Assembly: GCF_020165495.1 (NCBI RefSeq)
Contig: NZ_JAIUIE010000009.1
Coordinates: 1 to 64,000 of the forward strand
Length of the DNA stretch: 64,000 nt
Origin: Mesorhizobium sp. BR1-1-16
GTDB taxonomy: Bacteria; Pseudomonadota; Alphaproteobacteria; Rhizobiales; Kaistiaceae
Reading direction: 5' to 3'
Below the pieces are notes generated by a model. That model saw only the letters and a list, made by a program, of their open reading frames with translations, ran no database searches and was not told where the DNA came from. Positions within the stretch are counted from its first letter, which is position 1. Each line of letters opens with the position of its first letter. Made by a program: the position numbers and the translations under genes. Positions 31,759 through 40,819 of this stretch are shown here, piece after piece.

Positions 31759-34700
31759 CTAGGCCTTCGGGGGGCTCACGCCAACCGCGCCGCGCCTTTC
31801 ACCACGGAGCGCGACATAGATCGCCGGAATGACGAGGACGGTCAGCGCGGTTGAGGATGCGAGGCCGAACAGCAGTGAAATCGCAAGCCCCTGGAAGATC
31901 GGGTCCGTCAGGATCACCGCCGCGCCGATCATCGCCGCGATCGCGGTGAGAAGGATCGGCTTGAAGCGGATCGACCCAGCCTCAAGCAAAACGTCGAGCA
32001 ACGGCCGACCCGGCGTTCGCGCGTGGCGGATAAAATCGACCAGCAGGATCGAGTTGCGGACGATGATGCCGGCAAGAGCGATGAAGCCGATCATCGAGGT
32101 TGCCGAGAACGGCGCGTCGAACAGCCAGTGGCCGATCATGATGCCGATCAGCGTCAGCGGGATCGGCGTCAGGATGACGAGCGGCAGGCGGAACGAGCCG
32201 AACTGCGCCACGACGAGGATATAGATGCCGAGGATGGCGACGCCAAACGCTGCCCCCATGTCGCGGAACGTCACCCAGGTCACCTCCCATTCTCCGTCCC
32301 ACAGCAGCGTCGGCTTCGTCTCGTCGTCGGGCTGCCCGTGCAAGGCGATGGCCGGCTTGGGTATAGCGCCCCAATCCGCCTTGTCGATTGCGTCGGAGAC
32401 CGCAATCATCCCATAGACAGGAGCTTCGAAAGCACCGGCAAGATCAGCCGTCACCATCTCCGCCGCGCGTCCATTGTGCCGGAAGATCGGGTAGGAAGCC
32501 GGCTCACGGCTGACATGGACGACGTCGCCAAGCTCGACAACACCGCGGCCGCCCGGCAAGGCATTGGCGGGGACGGGCGTTGCCAGCGCGCGGGCATCGA
32601 CGACCCCCTCCTCTTTCGGCAGCGCCATGCGGATCGGGATCGGCTGCCGTCCCTCGCCGCGATGCGAATAGCCAACCGTAGTGCCGGCATAGAGCGCGTT
32701 GATGGCGTCATAAACGTCGCCCTGCTCGACGCGGTAATATTCGAGATTGTCCTGGTCGATCGCGAGCCGCACCCGCTCGGCCGGAATGCCGTAGCTGTCG
32801 TCGACATCGACGATATAGGGCACGCTCGCAAAGGCCTCGCGGACCTTGCCGGCAACGGCACGGCGCGTGCTGGCGTCCGGGCCGTAGATTTCAGCGAGCA
32901 GGGTCGCCATGACCGGAGGTCCCGGCGGCGGCTCAACAACCTTGACGGCCGAACCCTGAGGAAGATCAAGGCCCTTCAAGCGGTCGCGGATTTCAAGCGC
33001 GACGGCATGGCTCGTCAGCTTTCTATCGCCCTTTGGAGTCAGGTTGACGGCGACGTCGCCCTGCTGCGGTCCGGACCGTAGATAGTAGTGCCGCACCAGA
33101 CCGTTGAAATTGAACGGCGCCGCGGTGCCTGCGTAAGTTTCGAACGATGTGATCTCGGGGATGCCCGTGAGGCGGTCGACGATCGCCTGCAGCGCGCGGT
33201 TCGTCTCCTCGACCGAGGCGCCGTTGTTCAGGTCGACAACGACCTGGAGCTCGGCCTTGTTGTCGAAAGGCAGCAGCTTGACCGTCACATGCTTGGTATA
33301 GATCAGCCCCATCGAAGCGATGGTCGCGACGCCGACAAGGATGAGGAACATCCAGGCGCGGCCGCGCGAGGCCAGGATCGGCCGTGCCACCGCGCGATAG
33401 ATCCATCCGAGCCGCCCGCCATCGGCCGCCTCATGCTCGCCATGGCCATGCACGCCCGCCTTGCCGGCGAAACGCAGCATCAGCCACGGCGTCAGGATAA
33501 CCGCGACGAAGAAGGAGAACAGCATCGCCGCCGAGGCATTGGCGGGGATCGGGCTCATATAGGGGCCCATCATGCCCGAGACGAACAGCATGGGCAGCAG
33601 GGCCGCGACGACGGTGAGCGTCGCGACAATGGTTGGATTGCCGACCTCCGCGACCGCTTCGATGGCTGCCTGCGCGCGCGGCCGCCCGTCCTTCATCGCC
33701 CAGTGACGAGCGATGTTCTCGATCACGACGATCGCGTCGTCGACGAGAATGCCGATCGAGAAGATCAGCGCGAACAGGCTCACACGGTTGAGCGTGTAAC
33801 CCATCAGCCGAGACGCGAAGAGCGTCAGCAGGATCGTGGTCGGGATGACGAGCGCAACGACGGCCGCTTCCCGCCAGCCGATCGCGATGGCGACGAGGAC
33901 GACGATCGAGATCGTGGCGAGGCCGAGATGGAACAGAAGCTCGTTCGCCTTCTCGTTGGCGCTTTCGCCATAGTTGCGGGAAACCGTCAGCGTCAGGTCA
34001 TCAGGGACGATGGCTCCGCGCACGGCGTCAAGCCGTTCGGTGATCGCATCGGCGATGACGACCGCGTTGGTGCCGGGCCGCTTGGCCAGCGCGAGCGAAA
34101 CGGTCGGCGTGCGGATCAGGCCATCGCTCGTGCGGGTCACGGCGGTGACCAGCGTCTCGTTCGGGCTGGTGGCCAGCACGATGTTGGCGACGTCGCGGAC
34201 ATAGACCGGCCGGCCGTCGCGTGCGGTGATGACGAGATTGCCGATGTCGCTGAGCTGCTGCAGCGTCTGGCCAGCCACCAGGGTCCGCTGCTGGCCGCCG
34301 TCGCGCACGCGGCCGACCTCGAACGACCGGTTGGCGCCGGTGATCTTCGCCTGTAGCTGCGCGAGCGTCACGCCGTAGAGCGAGAGTTTCTCGCCATCCG
34401 GCTCGACGCGAAACTGTTCGCCTTGCTCGCCGACCAGATAGGTCAGCCCGATATCCGGCAGCTTGGCGAGCTCGACCTGCAATTCGCGCGCGACCCGCGT
34501 CAGTCCGTCGGCGGTCCAGCGCGACGCGGCCTCGGGTTTCGGCGCAATGTTGACGACGACGATGGCGACATCGTCGATGCCGCGACCGACGATCAGCGGC
34601 TCGGGGATGCCGACCGGAATGCGATCGAGATTGGCGCGCACCTTCTCGTGCACCCGCAGCACCGCCGCATCGGACGAGGTACCAACCGCGAAGCGCGCCG

Positions 34701-34989
34701 TGACGAGGACGCCGTCGTCCTCGGTCGTCGAATAGACATGCTCGACGCCGTCGATGCTCTTGACGATTGTCTCGAGCGGCTCGGTGACAAGCTTTTCGGC
34801 ATCGTCCGACTTGAGGCCATTGGCCTCGACGCGGATATCGACCATCGGCACCGAGATCTGCGGCTCCTCCTCACGCGGCAGCGTGATGAGCGCCACCGTG
34901 CCGAGCGCGAATGCTGCCAGCAGGAACAGCGGCGTCAGGGGCGACGCGATGAAGGCGCGCGTGAGCGAGCCGGCCAGACCGAGTTTCAT
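31759..34989 (-). CDS. RND family efflux pump, inner-membrane subunit
   Basis: 1076-aa resistance-nodulation-division transporter. It has the usual duplicated plan: helix 1 near residues 17-37, a large periplasmic loop, helices 2-6 including SIGILVDDAIVVIENIARHW with the paired Asp residues of the proton relay, then a second loop and helices 7-12 (GFIALAGIIVRNSILLVDFI). The N-terminal PREEEPQISVPMVDIRV suggests the group lying between multidrug and metal pumps rather than a typical AcrB. It overlaps the adaptor gene by four bases. It is downstream of a sulfide:quinone oxidoreductase gene, so it may export a toxic sulfur or thiol product; substrate is unproven. Confidence 0.92.
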   Translation of the reverse strand: MKLGLAGSLTRAFIASPLTPLFLLAAFALGTVALITLPREEEPQISVPMVDIRVEANGLKSDDAEKLVTEPLETIVKSIDGVEHVYSTTEDDGVLVTARFAVGTSSDAAVLRVHEKVRANLDRIPVGIPEPLIVGRGIDDVAIVVVNIAPKPEAASRWTADGLTRVARELQVELAKLPDIGLTYLVGEQGEQFRVEPDGEKLSLYGVTLAQLQAKITGANRSFEVGRVRDGGQQRTLVAGQTLQQLSDIGNLVITARDGRPVYVRDVANIVLATSPNETLVTAVTRTSDGLIRTPTVSLALAKRPGTNAVVIADAITERLDAVRGAIVPDDLTLTVSRNYGESANEKANELLFHLGLATISIVVLVAIAIGWREAAVVALVIPTTILLTLFASRLMGYTLNRVSLFALIFSIGILVDDAIVVIENIARHWAMKDGRPRAQAAIEAVAEVGNPTIVATLTVVAALLPMLFVSGMMGPYMSPIPANASAAMLFSFFVAVILTPWLMLRFAGKAGVHGHGEHEAADGGRLGWIYRAVARPILASRGRAWMFLILVGVATIASMGLIYTKHVTVKLLPFDNKAELQVVVDLNNGASVEETNRALQAIVDRLTGIPEITSFETYAGTAAPFNFNGLVRHYYLRSGPQQGDVAVNLTPKGDRKLTSHAVALEIRDRLKGLDLPQGSAVKVVEPPPGPPVMATLLAEIYGPDASTRRAVAGKVREAFASVPYIVDVDDSYGIPAERVRLAIDQDNLEYYRVEQGDVYDAINALYAGTTVGYSHRGEGRQPIPIRMALPKEEGVVDARALATPVPANALPGGRGVVELGDVVHVSREPASYPIFRHNGRAAEMVTADLAGAFEAPVYGMIAVSDAIDKADWGAIPKPAIALHGQPDDETKPTLLWDGEWEVTWVTFRDMGAAFGVAILGIYILVVAQFGSFRLPLVILTPIPLTLIGIMIGHWLFDAPFSATSMIGFIALAGIIVRNSILLVDFIRHARTPGRPLLDVLLEAGSIRFKPILLTAIAAMIGAAVILTDPIFQGLAISLLFGLASSTALTVLVIPAIYVALRGERRGAVGVSPPKA

Positions 34990-36005
34990 TGCGCCGCATC
35001 CGGAAGAGTGACGATGTCGCCGGCCTTGAGACCGGTCAGGATTTCGACGCGCGCGTCGCCATTCGACACGAAATGCTCACCGAGAATGACGGAGATCGCG
35101 TCGCCGGACGCAAGGCGCACTGTGTCGAGACCGTGCCGCGTCTCAACCGCGGCGGGCGGGACGGCAAGCGCGCTACGGCTTCCGATCGGGATCGAGACGA
35201 GCGTCCGTTCGCCGACAAAATAGTCGCCGATATCCGAGACCTCGACATCGGCCGTGACACGGCCGTCGGTGATCTCCGGATAGACCTTGGCGATCCTGCC
35301 GGTGCGCAGCGTGGCCTTGCCTGCGCCATCGGTTGCCGCGAGCCCGCGTCCGCCGATCATGACGCTGTCCCCCTCGCGGATCGAGGCCGCATGACGCTCC
35401 GGCAGCGAGAGGCGGAGATAGTAGCCGCCGCTTGCGACACGGGCGATCGTCTCACCGGCCAAGACCACCGAGCCGAGCGTGATCGGCACGGTCAGGACGC
35501 GCCCGGTAGCGGGAGCAAGGATGTCGCCCTCATTGCTCTGCTGCCGGACGACGGCCTTGTCGGCCTCGGCCGCAGCCAGTTGGTTGACGGCGACATCATA
35601 GGTCGATTGCGCCTGATCGAGCTGGGCCTGGCTGGATACGCCCTTCGAGACAAGCTGCTGCGCGCGATCGAGATCGGCCTTGGCCTTGACCAATTGAGAA
35701 TTGGCTTGCTGCGCCCGCGCTTCGGCCGCCTGGATCTGCAGCGCCAGCTTGTCGTCGACAACTCGTCCGATGACGGCGCCCTCGGTGACCCCGCTGCCTT
35801 CGGTCACGTCGATGGAAGCGATGGTTCCGCCGATGCGCGCCCGCGCCGGAACGACGGTCCGGCTCTCGACCTGCCCGAAGACCGCCTTCATCTCCGGGAT
35901 GGTGATAGCCTCGACGGTGAACTCTCCGGCCAAAGCACCCTGGAGAGACACGCTGAGCCAAAGCGCGGCCAGGACCGGAATTGCGGATTTTGGGCCGAGG
36001 GGCAT
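34986..36005 (-). CDS. RND efflux periplasmic adaptor (HlyD/AcrA-like membrane fusion protein)
   Basis: 339-aa periplasmic adaptor with a signal peptide (ALWLSVSLQGALAG, cleavage near residue 26). The lipoyl halves are visible at ARIGGTIASIDVTEGSGVTEG and ILAPATGRVLTVPITLGSVV, separated by a coiled-coil hairpin (about residues 85-150, rich in Ala, Gln and Lys). Beta-barrel and membrane-proximal segments follow. It bridges the RND pump to an outer-membrane channel, which is not encoded here. It follows the small DUF2892 gene. Confidence 0.92.
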   Translation of the reverse strand: MPLGPKSAIPVLAALWLSVSLQGALAGEFTVEAITIPEMKAVFGQVESRTVVPARARIGGTIASIDVTEGSGVTEGAVIGRVVDDKLALQIQAAEARAQQANSQLVKAKADLDRAQQLVSKGVSSQAQLDQAQSTYDVAVNQLAAAEADKAVVRQQSNEGDILAPATGRVLTVPITLGSVVLAGETIARVASGGYYLRLSLPERHAASIREGDSVMIGGRGLAATDGAGKATLRTGRIAKVYPEITDGRVTADVEVSDIGDYFVGERTLVSIPIGSRSALAVPPAAVETRHGLDTVRLASGDAISVILGEHFVSNGDARVEILTGLKAGDIVTLPDAAQ

Positions 36006-36072
36006 TTCAGGACCTTCTGTTCAATGGATCGGCCGGGCGACGCGAGGCTGGCGCACGGCCGGCGGTCTCGGA

Positions 36073-36276
36073 TCAGCGAAAGGCGACGCCTGGCCGGACG
36101 CCGAGCTTGCGAAACACCATCGCGGCCGGGCAGAAGCCGGTCACCGACGCCTGCATCATGTTGAGCCCGGCAAAGGCAGTGAGCAGGAACCAGTATGTCG
36201 AGACATAGAGCCCGAGCAGAAGCGAGAGGAGCTCGACGGCTCCGGCAAACATCAGGACAGCACGATCAATCGTCAT
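36073..36276 (-). CDS. DUF2892 family small inner-membrane protein
   Basis: 67-aa protein with two hydrophobic helices (VLMFAGAVELLSLLLGLY and WFLLTAFAGLNMMQASVTGF) and the family signature TGFCPAAMVFRKLG, whose Cys is conserved. DUF2892 domains are often attached to or encoded beside rhodaneses and other persulfide enzymes, such as YgaP. It lies between the sulfide:quinone oxidoreductase and the RND adaptor genes. ATG 36276 is chosen because the homology begins there; the open frame extends upstream into the neighbouring gene. Confidence 0.88.
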   Translation of the reverse strand: MTIDRAVLMFAGAVELLSLLLGLYVSTYWFLLTAFAGLNMMQASVTGFCPAAMVFRKLGVRPGVAFR

Positions 36277-36305
36277 GATTATTTCCGTTGTTTCTGTTGA
36301 GCCCA

Positions 36306-37598
36306 TCACTCGACCGTCTCGACTTGAATATCCTTGAGCTTCTTGATGCCGAGGACATCCAGAGCGAGGTTCTCGTAGAAGGTTTCGCTCTTGCCGCGCC
36401 GGACCTTGTGCAGGAAGTACTTCTCGAAACCGATCTTCGCGGCGTGCACCCATTTTCCCTGCGACGACCAGTTGACGTTGCGCGGCGGGATCTGCGGCTG
36501 GGCGACGAAAGCAATCCCCTCATCGCCGAAATCCGCGAGACAGACGGCATTCCATGTCGCGACCGCGCGCGGTGCCTCGCCCTTCAGAAGCGCGGCGATA
36601 TTGGCCGCGGTGGCCGTCACCATCGATTCAATCATGAAGCCGGTCTTGGGAACGCCAACCGCGAGCGGCGTCTTGCCGACCGGCGGGATCGCGACACAGA
36701 CGCCGATCCCGAAGATGTTCGGAAAGGCCGCGTTGCGCTGATGCTTGTCGACAAGAATGAAGCCGCGCGGATTGGTCAGTCCCTCGATGCCGCGCACGGC
36801 CTCGACGCCGCGAAACGCCGGCAGGATCATCGTGTAGCGCGACGCCAGGACGTGGCGCTGCTTGACGGTCCCGTCCTCATTGACCTCTTCGGCCGTGACC
36901 TCGGTCGCTGCGGCAGAGACGACCCGCGCATTGGTGATCCACTTGATATGCCGCTCGCGCATCGCGCTTTCGAGCAGCGACTTGGTATCGCCGACGCCGT
37001 CGAGGCCGAGATGTCCGATATAGGGTTCCGGCGTCACGAAGGTCATCGGAACCTGATCGCGCAGCTTCGCATTGCGGAGCGCAGTATCGAGCAGGAACAC
37101 GAATTCGTAGGCCGGCCCGAAACAGGATGCCCCCGCCGCCGCGCCGACGACGATCGGCCCCGGCTGGCGCTTGAACGCGTCAAACGCGGTCCGCGCCTTC
37201 ACGGCATGATCGAGCGCGCAGATCGACTGCGTATGGCCGGACGGCCCGAGCCCTTCGATCTCATCGAAGGCGAGATCCGGCCCCGTGGCGATCACGAGAT
37301 AGTCATAGTCGAGCATCGAACCGTCATTGAGCTCGACGCGGTTTTCGTGTGGATGAACGCGTCGCGCGCCCTCCGGCCGGAGCGCGATGCCGCGCCGCCC
37401 AAGGACTTCGGCGAGATCGACGGAGATGTCCTCGGGCTCTCGCCATCCGACCGCGACCCAGGGGTTCGAGGGGACGAAAGAGTAGGTCGAACCGAGATTG
37501 ACCACTGTGATCTGGTCGCCTCGCCCCAATTTGTCCTTCATCTCATAGGCCATGATGGTGCCACCAAGCCCGGCACCCAGAACGACGATATGCGCCAT
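36306..37598 (-). CDS. Sulfide:quinone oxidoreductase-like FAD-dependent flavoprotein
   Basis: 430-aa flavoprotein of the disulfide reductase fold. The N-terminal FAD site is HIVVLGAGLGGTIMAYEM; YLVIATGPDLAF and NIFGIGVCVAIPPVGKTPLAVGVPKTG complete the typical SQR/FccB pattern. Cysteines in AGASCFGPAYEF and GVCVAI are candidates for the redox pair, and WSSQGKWVHAAKIGFEKYFL is the usual C-terminal membrane-anchoring segment. It would oxidise sulfide to sulfane sulfur and pass electrons to quinone. ATG 37598 is preceded by GGGAGGAGAAAG. It is the first gene of the operon and divergent from the BigR/SqrR-type regulator. Confidence 0.87.
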   Translation of the reverse strand: MAHIVVLGAGLGGTIMAYEMKDKLGRGDQITVVNLGSTYSFVPSNPWVAVGWREPEDISVDLAEVLGRRGIALRPEGARRVHPHENRVELNDGSMLDYDYLVIATGPDLAFDEIEGLGPSGHTQSICALDHAVKARTAFDAFKRQPGPIVVGAAAGASCFGPAYEFVFLLDTALRNAKLRDQVPMTFVTPEPYIGHLGLDGVGDTKSLLESAMRERHIKWITNARVVSAAATEVTAEEVNEDGTVKQRHVLASRYTMILPAFRGVEAVRGIEGLTNPRGFILVDKHQRNAAFPNIFGIGVCVAIPPVGKTPLAVGVPKTGFMIESMVTATAANIAALLKGEAPRAVATWNAVCLADFGDEGIAFVAQPQIPPRNVNWSSQGKWVHAAKIGFEKYFLHKVRRGKSETFYENLALDVLGIKKLKDIQVETVE

Positions 37599-37741
37599 GA
37601 TGCTTTCTCCTCCCAACGTCTCGACAAGAGCCGATCTTCACCAGCCCGCCTTGATCTCGAACAAGCGGTCGGGAACGCTGGTGGACTCGGGCCGGTATGG
37701 CCCGGCGCGGGCAACATCCCGGCGGCTCCCCGCGATCCGAG

Positions 37742-37768
37742 TTGCACGTAACATTCAAAAGTTATAAA
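37742..37768 (+). promoter_or_regulatory. Predicted promoter of the sulfide-responsive regulator
   Basis: TTGCAC (37742-37747) and TATAAA (37763-37768) are separated by 15 bases. Transcription would begin about three bases before the ATG at 37778, and no ribosome site is visible, so the message is probably leaderless. The stretch is notably AT-rich. Confidence 0.45.
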
Positions 37769-37783
37769 TTCAAGATCATGAAT
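37768..37783. promoter_or_regulatory. SqrR/BigR-type operator (ATTC-N8-GAAT)
   Basis: ATTC AAGATCAT GAAT matches the palindromic ATTC-N8-GAAT consensus that I recall for the sulfide-responsive repressor SqrR. It overlaps the -10 end and the start codon of the regulator gene, so binding would shut off transcription of its own message and, in the divergent arrangement, might also affect the oxidoreductase operon. Confidence 0.6.
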
Positions 37784-38095
37784 GTATCAGAAATGATCCC
37801 TGCCTCCGAACGCGCTGCCGAACTCATGCGCAGCCTGTCGCATCCGCAGCGACTGCTGGCGCTCTGCGCTCTTGGCAGCGAGGAAAAGACGGTGGCCGAG
37901 CTGCGGCACGAACTGGGAATCGAGCAGGTGCCGATGTCGCAGCAGCTCATGCGGCTGCGCGCCGACGGCCTCGTCGCTTCACGGCGCGAGGGCACGACGG
38001 TTTATTACCGGATCACGACGCCTGAGGTCGTCTCGGTGATCGAGGCCCTGCACGCCGCCTTTTGCCCGACGCCAAAGGCGCAGGCCGCCGAATAG
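37778..38095 (+). CDS. ArsR-type persulfide-sensing repressor (BigR/SqrR family)
   Basis: 105-aa winged-helix repressor. The recognition region is EQVPMSQQLMRLRADGLV, with the wing SRREGTTVYYRI. It has exactly two cysteines, Cys30 and Cys96, 66 residues apart, the spacing of the Cys42/Cys108 pair in BigR that forms a polysulfide bridge in response to persulfides. It sits divergent from sulfide:quinone oxidoreductase, the classical arrangement. ATG 37778 is the natural start although there is no ribosome site. Confidence 0.9.
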   Translation: MNVSEMIPASERAAELMRSLSHPQRLLALCALGSEEKTVAELRHELGIEQVPMSQQLMRLRADGLVASRREGTTVYYRITTPEVVSVIEALHAAFCPTPKAQAAE

Positions 38096-38105
38096 GCGAT
38101 CTCGC

Positions 38106-39098
38106 CTACCGCCGCTTGCGGCCGGCCGAGAGCGCCACGGCAACGACGATGATCAGGCCGGTCGTCAGATCCTTGAAGAACGGATTGACGTTCAGGATGT
38201 TGAAGCCATTGCCGATGAGCGCGAGCAGCAGCACGCCGGCGATCGAGCGCCAGACAGCGCCCTTGCCGCCATAGATCGATGTACCGCCGAGGATGACGGC
38301 GGCGATGGCGTCGAGTTCCATGCCGACGCCGGCCTGCGGCTGCCCCATCGAGATGCGCGACACGGCGATGACGCCGGCTAGGCCCGCCGCAAAGCCCGTG
38401 AGACCGAAAGTGGCGATCTTGACGAGGTTGGTGCGGACGCCCGACAGGATCGCCGCCTCCTCATTGCCGCCAACCGCGAAGACGCGGCGGCCGAAGGTGG
38501 TGCGGTTGAGCAGGAAGATCATAGCGGCGGCGAAGACGAGGAAGACGATCACCGCGACATTGACCATCCCGATCTTCCCGCGCCCCAGAAAGGCGAATTC
38601 GGGCATGCGCACGGGGATCAGCGCACCACCGGTGATGAGGATGGCGATGCCGCGGAACACCATGCTGCTGGCCAGCGTCGCAAGGAACGAGTGCACGTTG
38701 AAGCCGGTGATGATCAGCCCGTTGACGATGCCGAGCACGAGGCCAACCAGCGGTCCGGCGACAAGGCCGACAGTCGGATCGACATTGACAGCGAGCCAGG
38801 CCGCCGAAACGGAGGCGACGCCGAAGATCGCGCCAGCCGAGAGATCGAAACCGCCGCCGATGATGACGAGCGTCAGGGCACAGGCGATGATCGCCAGCGG
38901 CGCGCTCTGATTGAGGATGTTCAGAAGATTGAGCGGCGTCAGGAACGAACTCGACTGCGCGGTCAACCCGGCCATCAGCAGTGCGATGATGATGAGAATG
39001 CCATAGGTCTGCAGGAACGCGACGAGGCGGCGGCTGAACGGAACCTCGGCGATGCGGGAGGCGCGGACGGGCGCGGCGGAATGCGAGGTTTCGGTCAT
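38106..39098 (-). CDS. Ribose-type ABC transporter permease (RbsC-like)
   Basis: 330-aa permease of a CUT2-type importer, with about ten hydrophobic helices and the family segments TLVIIGGGFDLSAGAIFGVASV and MELDAIAAVILGGTSIYGGKG. It is the last gene of the long minus-strand run and its start overlaps the ATPase stop by four bases. Though CUT2 systems are usually for sugars, the neighbours are amide-hydrolysing enzymes, so the ligand may be a nucleoside-like or heterocyclic compound. Confidence 0.93.
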   Translation of the reverse strand: MTETSHSAAPVRASRIAEVPFSRRLVAFLQTYGILIIIALLMAGLTAQSSSFLTPLNLLNILNQSAPLAIIACALTLVIIGGGFDLSAGAIFGVASVSAAWLAVNVDPTVGLVAGPLVGLVLGIVNGLIITGFNVHSFLATLASSMVFRGIAILITGGALIPVRMPEFAFLGRGKIGMVNVAVIVFLVFAAAMIFLLNRTTFGRRVFAVGGNEEAAILSGVRTNLVKIATFGLTGFAAGLAGVIAVSRISMGQPQAGVGMELDAIAAVILGGTSIYGGKGAVWRSIAGVLLLALIGNGFNILNVNPFFKDLTTGLIIVVAVALSAGRKRR

Positions 39099-40621
39099 GA
39101 GGACACTCCGAGAGCTGCCGCATCGGCGGCCCGGTCGACATTGAAGAGACGGAAGAGCGCGTCTTCCACGGTCAGGTTGCGGCAGTCGGCCTCGCCGATG
39201 ATGCGGCCGTCGCGCATGAGATAGCCGCGATGCGACAGGCTGATCACCTCTTCCAGCTCGGACGAGATGAGCAGGACCGCGGCGCCGCCTTTGGCCAGTT
39301 CAACGACGAAATCATGGATGCGCCGCCGCGCGCCGATATCGACGCCGCGGCTCGGCTCATCGAGAATGACAACCTTCGGCGCGCCATAGACCCATTTCGA
39401 CAGCAGCACCTTCTGCTGGTTGCCGCCGGAATAATAGGCGACGTCGCCATCGATATGGCCGGGCATGATATTGAAATGCTCGATCATTTCGGCGGTACGC
39501 CGACGCTCTTCGCGCGTGCGCAGAATACCGAGGCGCGAGACGAGGCGAAGATGCGGCAGCGACATGTTCGGCCGCACGGCCTGAACGAGGTCGAGCCCCT
39601 GCTTGCGGCGATCCTCGGGCACAAAGCCGATGCCGCGCCTCACCGAGTGACGTGGGCTGCGATCGTCATAGGCTTCACCGGCAACCCGCACCGTCCCGCG
39701 CGAGGGATCGGCGCCGAAGATCGCGCGGGCGAGTTCGCTGCGGCCGGAACCGACAAGGCCGATCAGCCCGACGATCTCACCGGCGCGCACATCGAGCGAG
39801 ACATCGTCGAGTCCGGTCGCCGCGGAAAGATGCACGACTTCCAGCAGCTTCGGCGCGGTCGTGGCTGGCGGTGCGGGCAAGGGCGGAAAGGCAACATCGG
39901 CCGGCTCGCCGAGCATCGCCTCGATGAGGCTCTGCTTGGTCTCGCCAGCGATCGCTCCGGTGCGGACGATACGGCCGTCGCGCATGATCGTGACCCGATC
40001 GGCCGTTTCGAGCACATGATCCAGAAAGTGGGTGACATAGATGACCGTCCGGCCGTCGTCACGCAGCCAGCGAATGACGCGATGCAGCTTGTCGGTCTCG
40101 TCCGCCGTGAGCGACGAGGTCGGCTCATCCATGATGATGACGCGCGCGTCGCGGGCGATCGCCCGCATGATCTCGACCTTCTGCCGCTCGGCGATGCGCA
40201 GCTCGGCGACCACCGTTCCCGGCGACAGCCCGAAGCCGCAGCGTTCGTCGAGTGCACGGAAGCGCGCCTGTTCAGAGCCTGACAGGACACCACCGCGATT
40301 GCTTTCGATGCCGAGGAAGACGTTTTCGGCCACGGTCAGCTCAGGCACCAGCTGAAGTTCCTGGTGGATCATGGCGATGCCGCTCTGCAACGCCGCGCGC
40401 GGGGACCAGTGGCTTACCGGTTTGCCAAACACGCTGAGCGTGCCGGCATCGAAGGAATAGTAGCCGCCGACGATCTTGCCGAGGCTGGATTTGCCAGCGC
40501 CGTTCTCGCCGATCAGGGCATGAACTTCGCCCCGCGCAAAGGCGAGCGAAATGCCCGCCAGCACGCGCGCGCTGCCAAAGCTCTTGTCGATGCCTTCAAG
40601 GCGGACGGCGTCTTCGGACAT
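39095..40621 (-). CDS. Ribose-type ABC transporter ATP-binding protein (RbsA-like, two nucleotide-binding domains)
   Basis: 508-aa protein with tandem ABC domains. The first has Walker A GENGAGKSSLGKI and Walker B VIIMDEPTSSL; the second has a degenerate Walker A (GLVGSGRSELARAIF), the signature YYSGGNQQKVLLSKW and VVILDEPSRGVD. This is the normal RbsA/MglA pattern. ATG 40621 was chosen because homology begins at MSEDAVRLEGI and a GGAA lies just upstream; earlier starts exist up to 40660. Confidence 0.94.
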   Translation of the reverse strand: MSEDAVRLEGIDKSFGSARVLAGISLAFARGEVHALIGENGAGKSSLGKIVGGYYSFDAGTLSVFGKPVSHWSPRAALQSGIAMIHQELQLVPELTVAENVFLGIESNRGGVLSGSEQARFRALDERCGFGLSPGTVVAELRIAERQKVEIMRAIARDARVIIMDEPTSSLTADETDKLHRVIRWLRDDGRTVIYVTHFLDHVLETADRVTIMRDGRIVRTGAIAGETKQSLIEAMLGEPADVAFPPLPAPPATTAPKLLEVVHLSAATGLDDVSLDVRAGEIVGLIGLVGSGRSELARAIFGADPSRGTVRVAGEAYDDRSPRHSVRRGIGFVPEDRRKQGLDLVQAVRPNMSLPHLRLVSRLGILRTREERRRTAEMIEHFNIMPGHIDGDVAYYSGGNQQKVLLSKWVYGAPKVVILDEPSRGVDIGARRRIHDFVVELAKGGAAVLLISSELEEVISLSHRGYLMRDGRIIGEADCRNLTVEDALFRLFNVDRAADAAALGVSS

Positions 40622-40735
40622 AGCGTTTTCCAACATGCGAGGCAGGCGGGTCGGCGTCATCAGGCGTTTCGACGGCCGTCATCGCCGGGTCTGAGCCAGC
40701 TGTCAGCCTCACTTCTGCGGCCAGCCGAGTCTCTC

Positions 40736-40760
40736 GATGGCCGGGATCGACCCGGCCATC
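40736..40760 (-). repeat. Perfect hairpin between the binding-protein and ATPase genes
   Basis: A perfect 10-bp stem (GATGGCCGGG and CCCGGCCATC) with a five-base loop lies in the 198-base gap between the ribose-type binding protein and its ATPase. No T-run follows in the direction of transcription. Such intercistronic stems commonly protect the upstream message and so raise binding-protein level over that of the membrane parts. I see no gene in this gap. Confidence 0.6.
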
Positions 40761-40819
40761 GCAGTCACAGCAGGCGGTGCATGATCAGCACGCCACCCCA
40801 ATCAGGGGACTGCCGAAAC

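Noticed and set aside
36288-37751. A 487-codon plus-strand open frame opposite the sulfide:quinone oxidoreductase gene
   Set aside because: It is a shadow of the flavoprotein gene, which has FAD-binding motifs and an excellent ribosome site.
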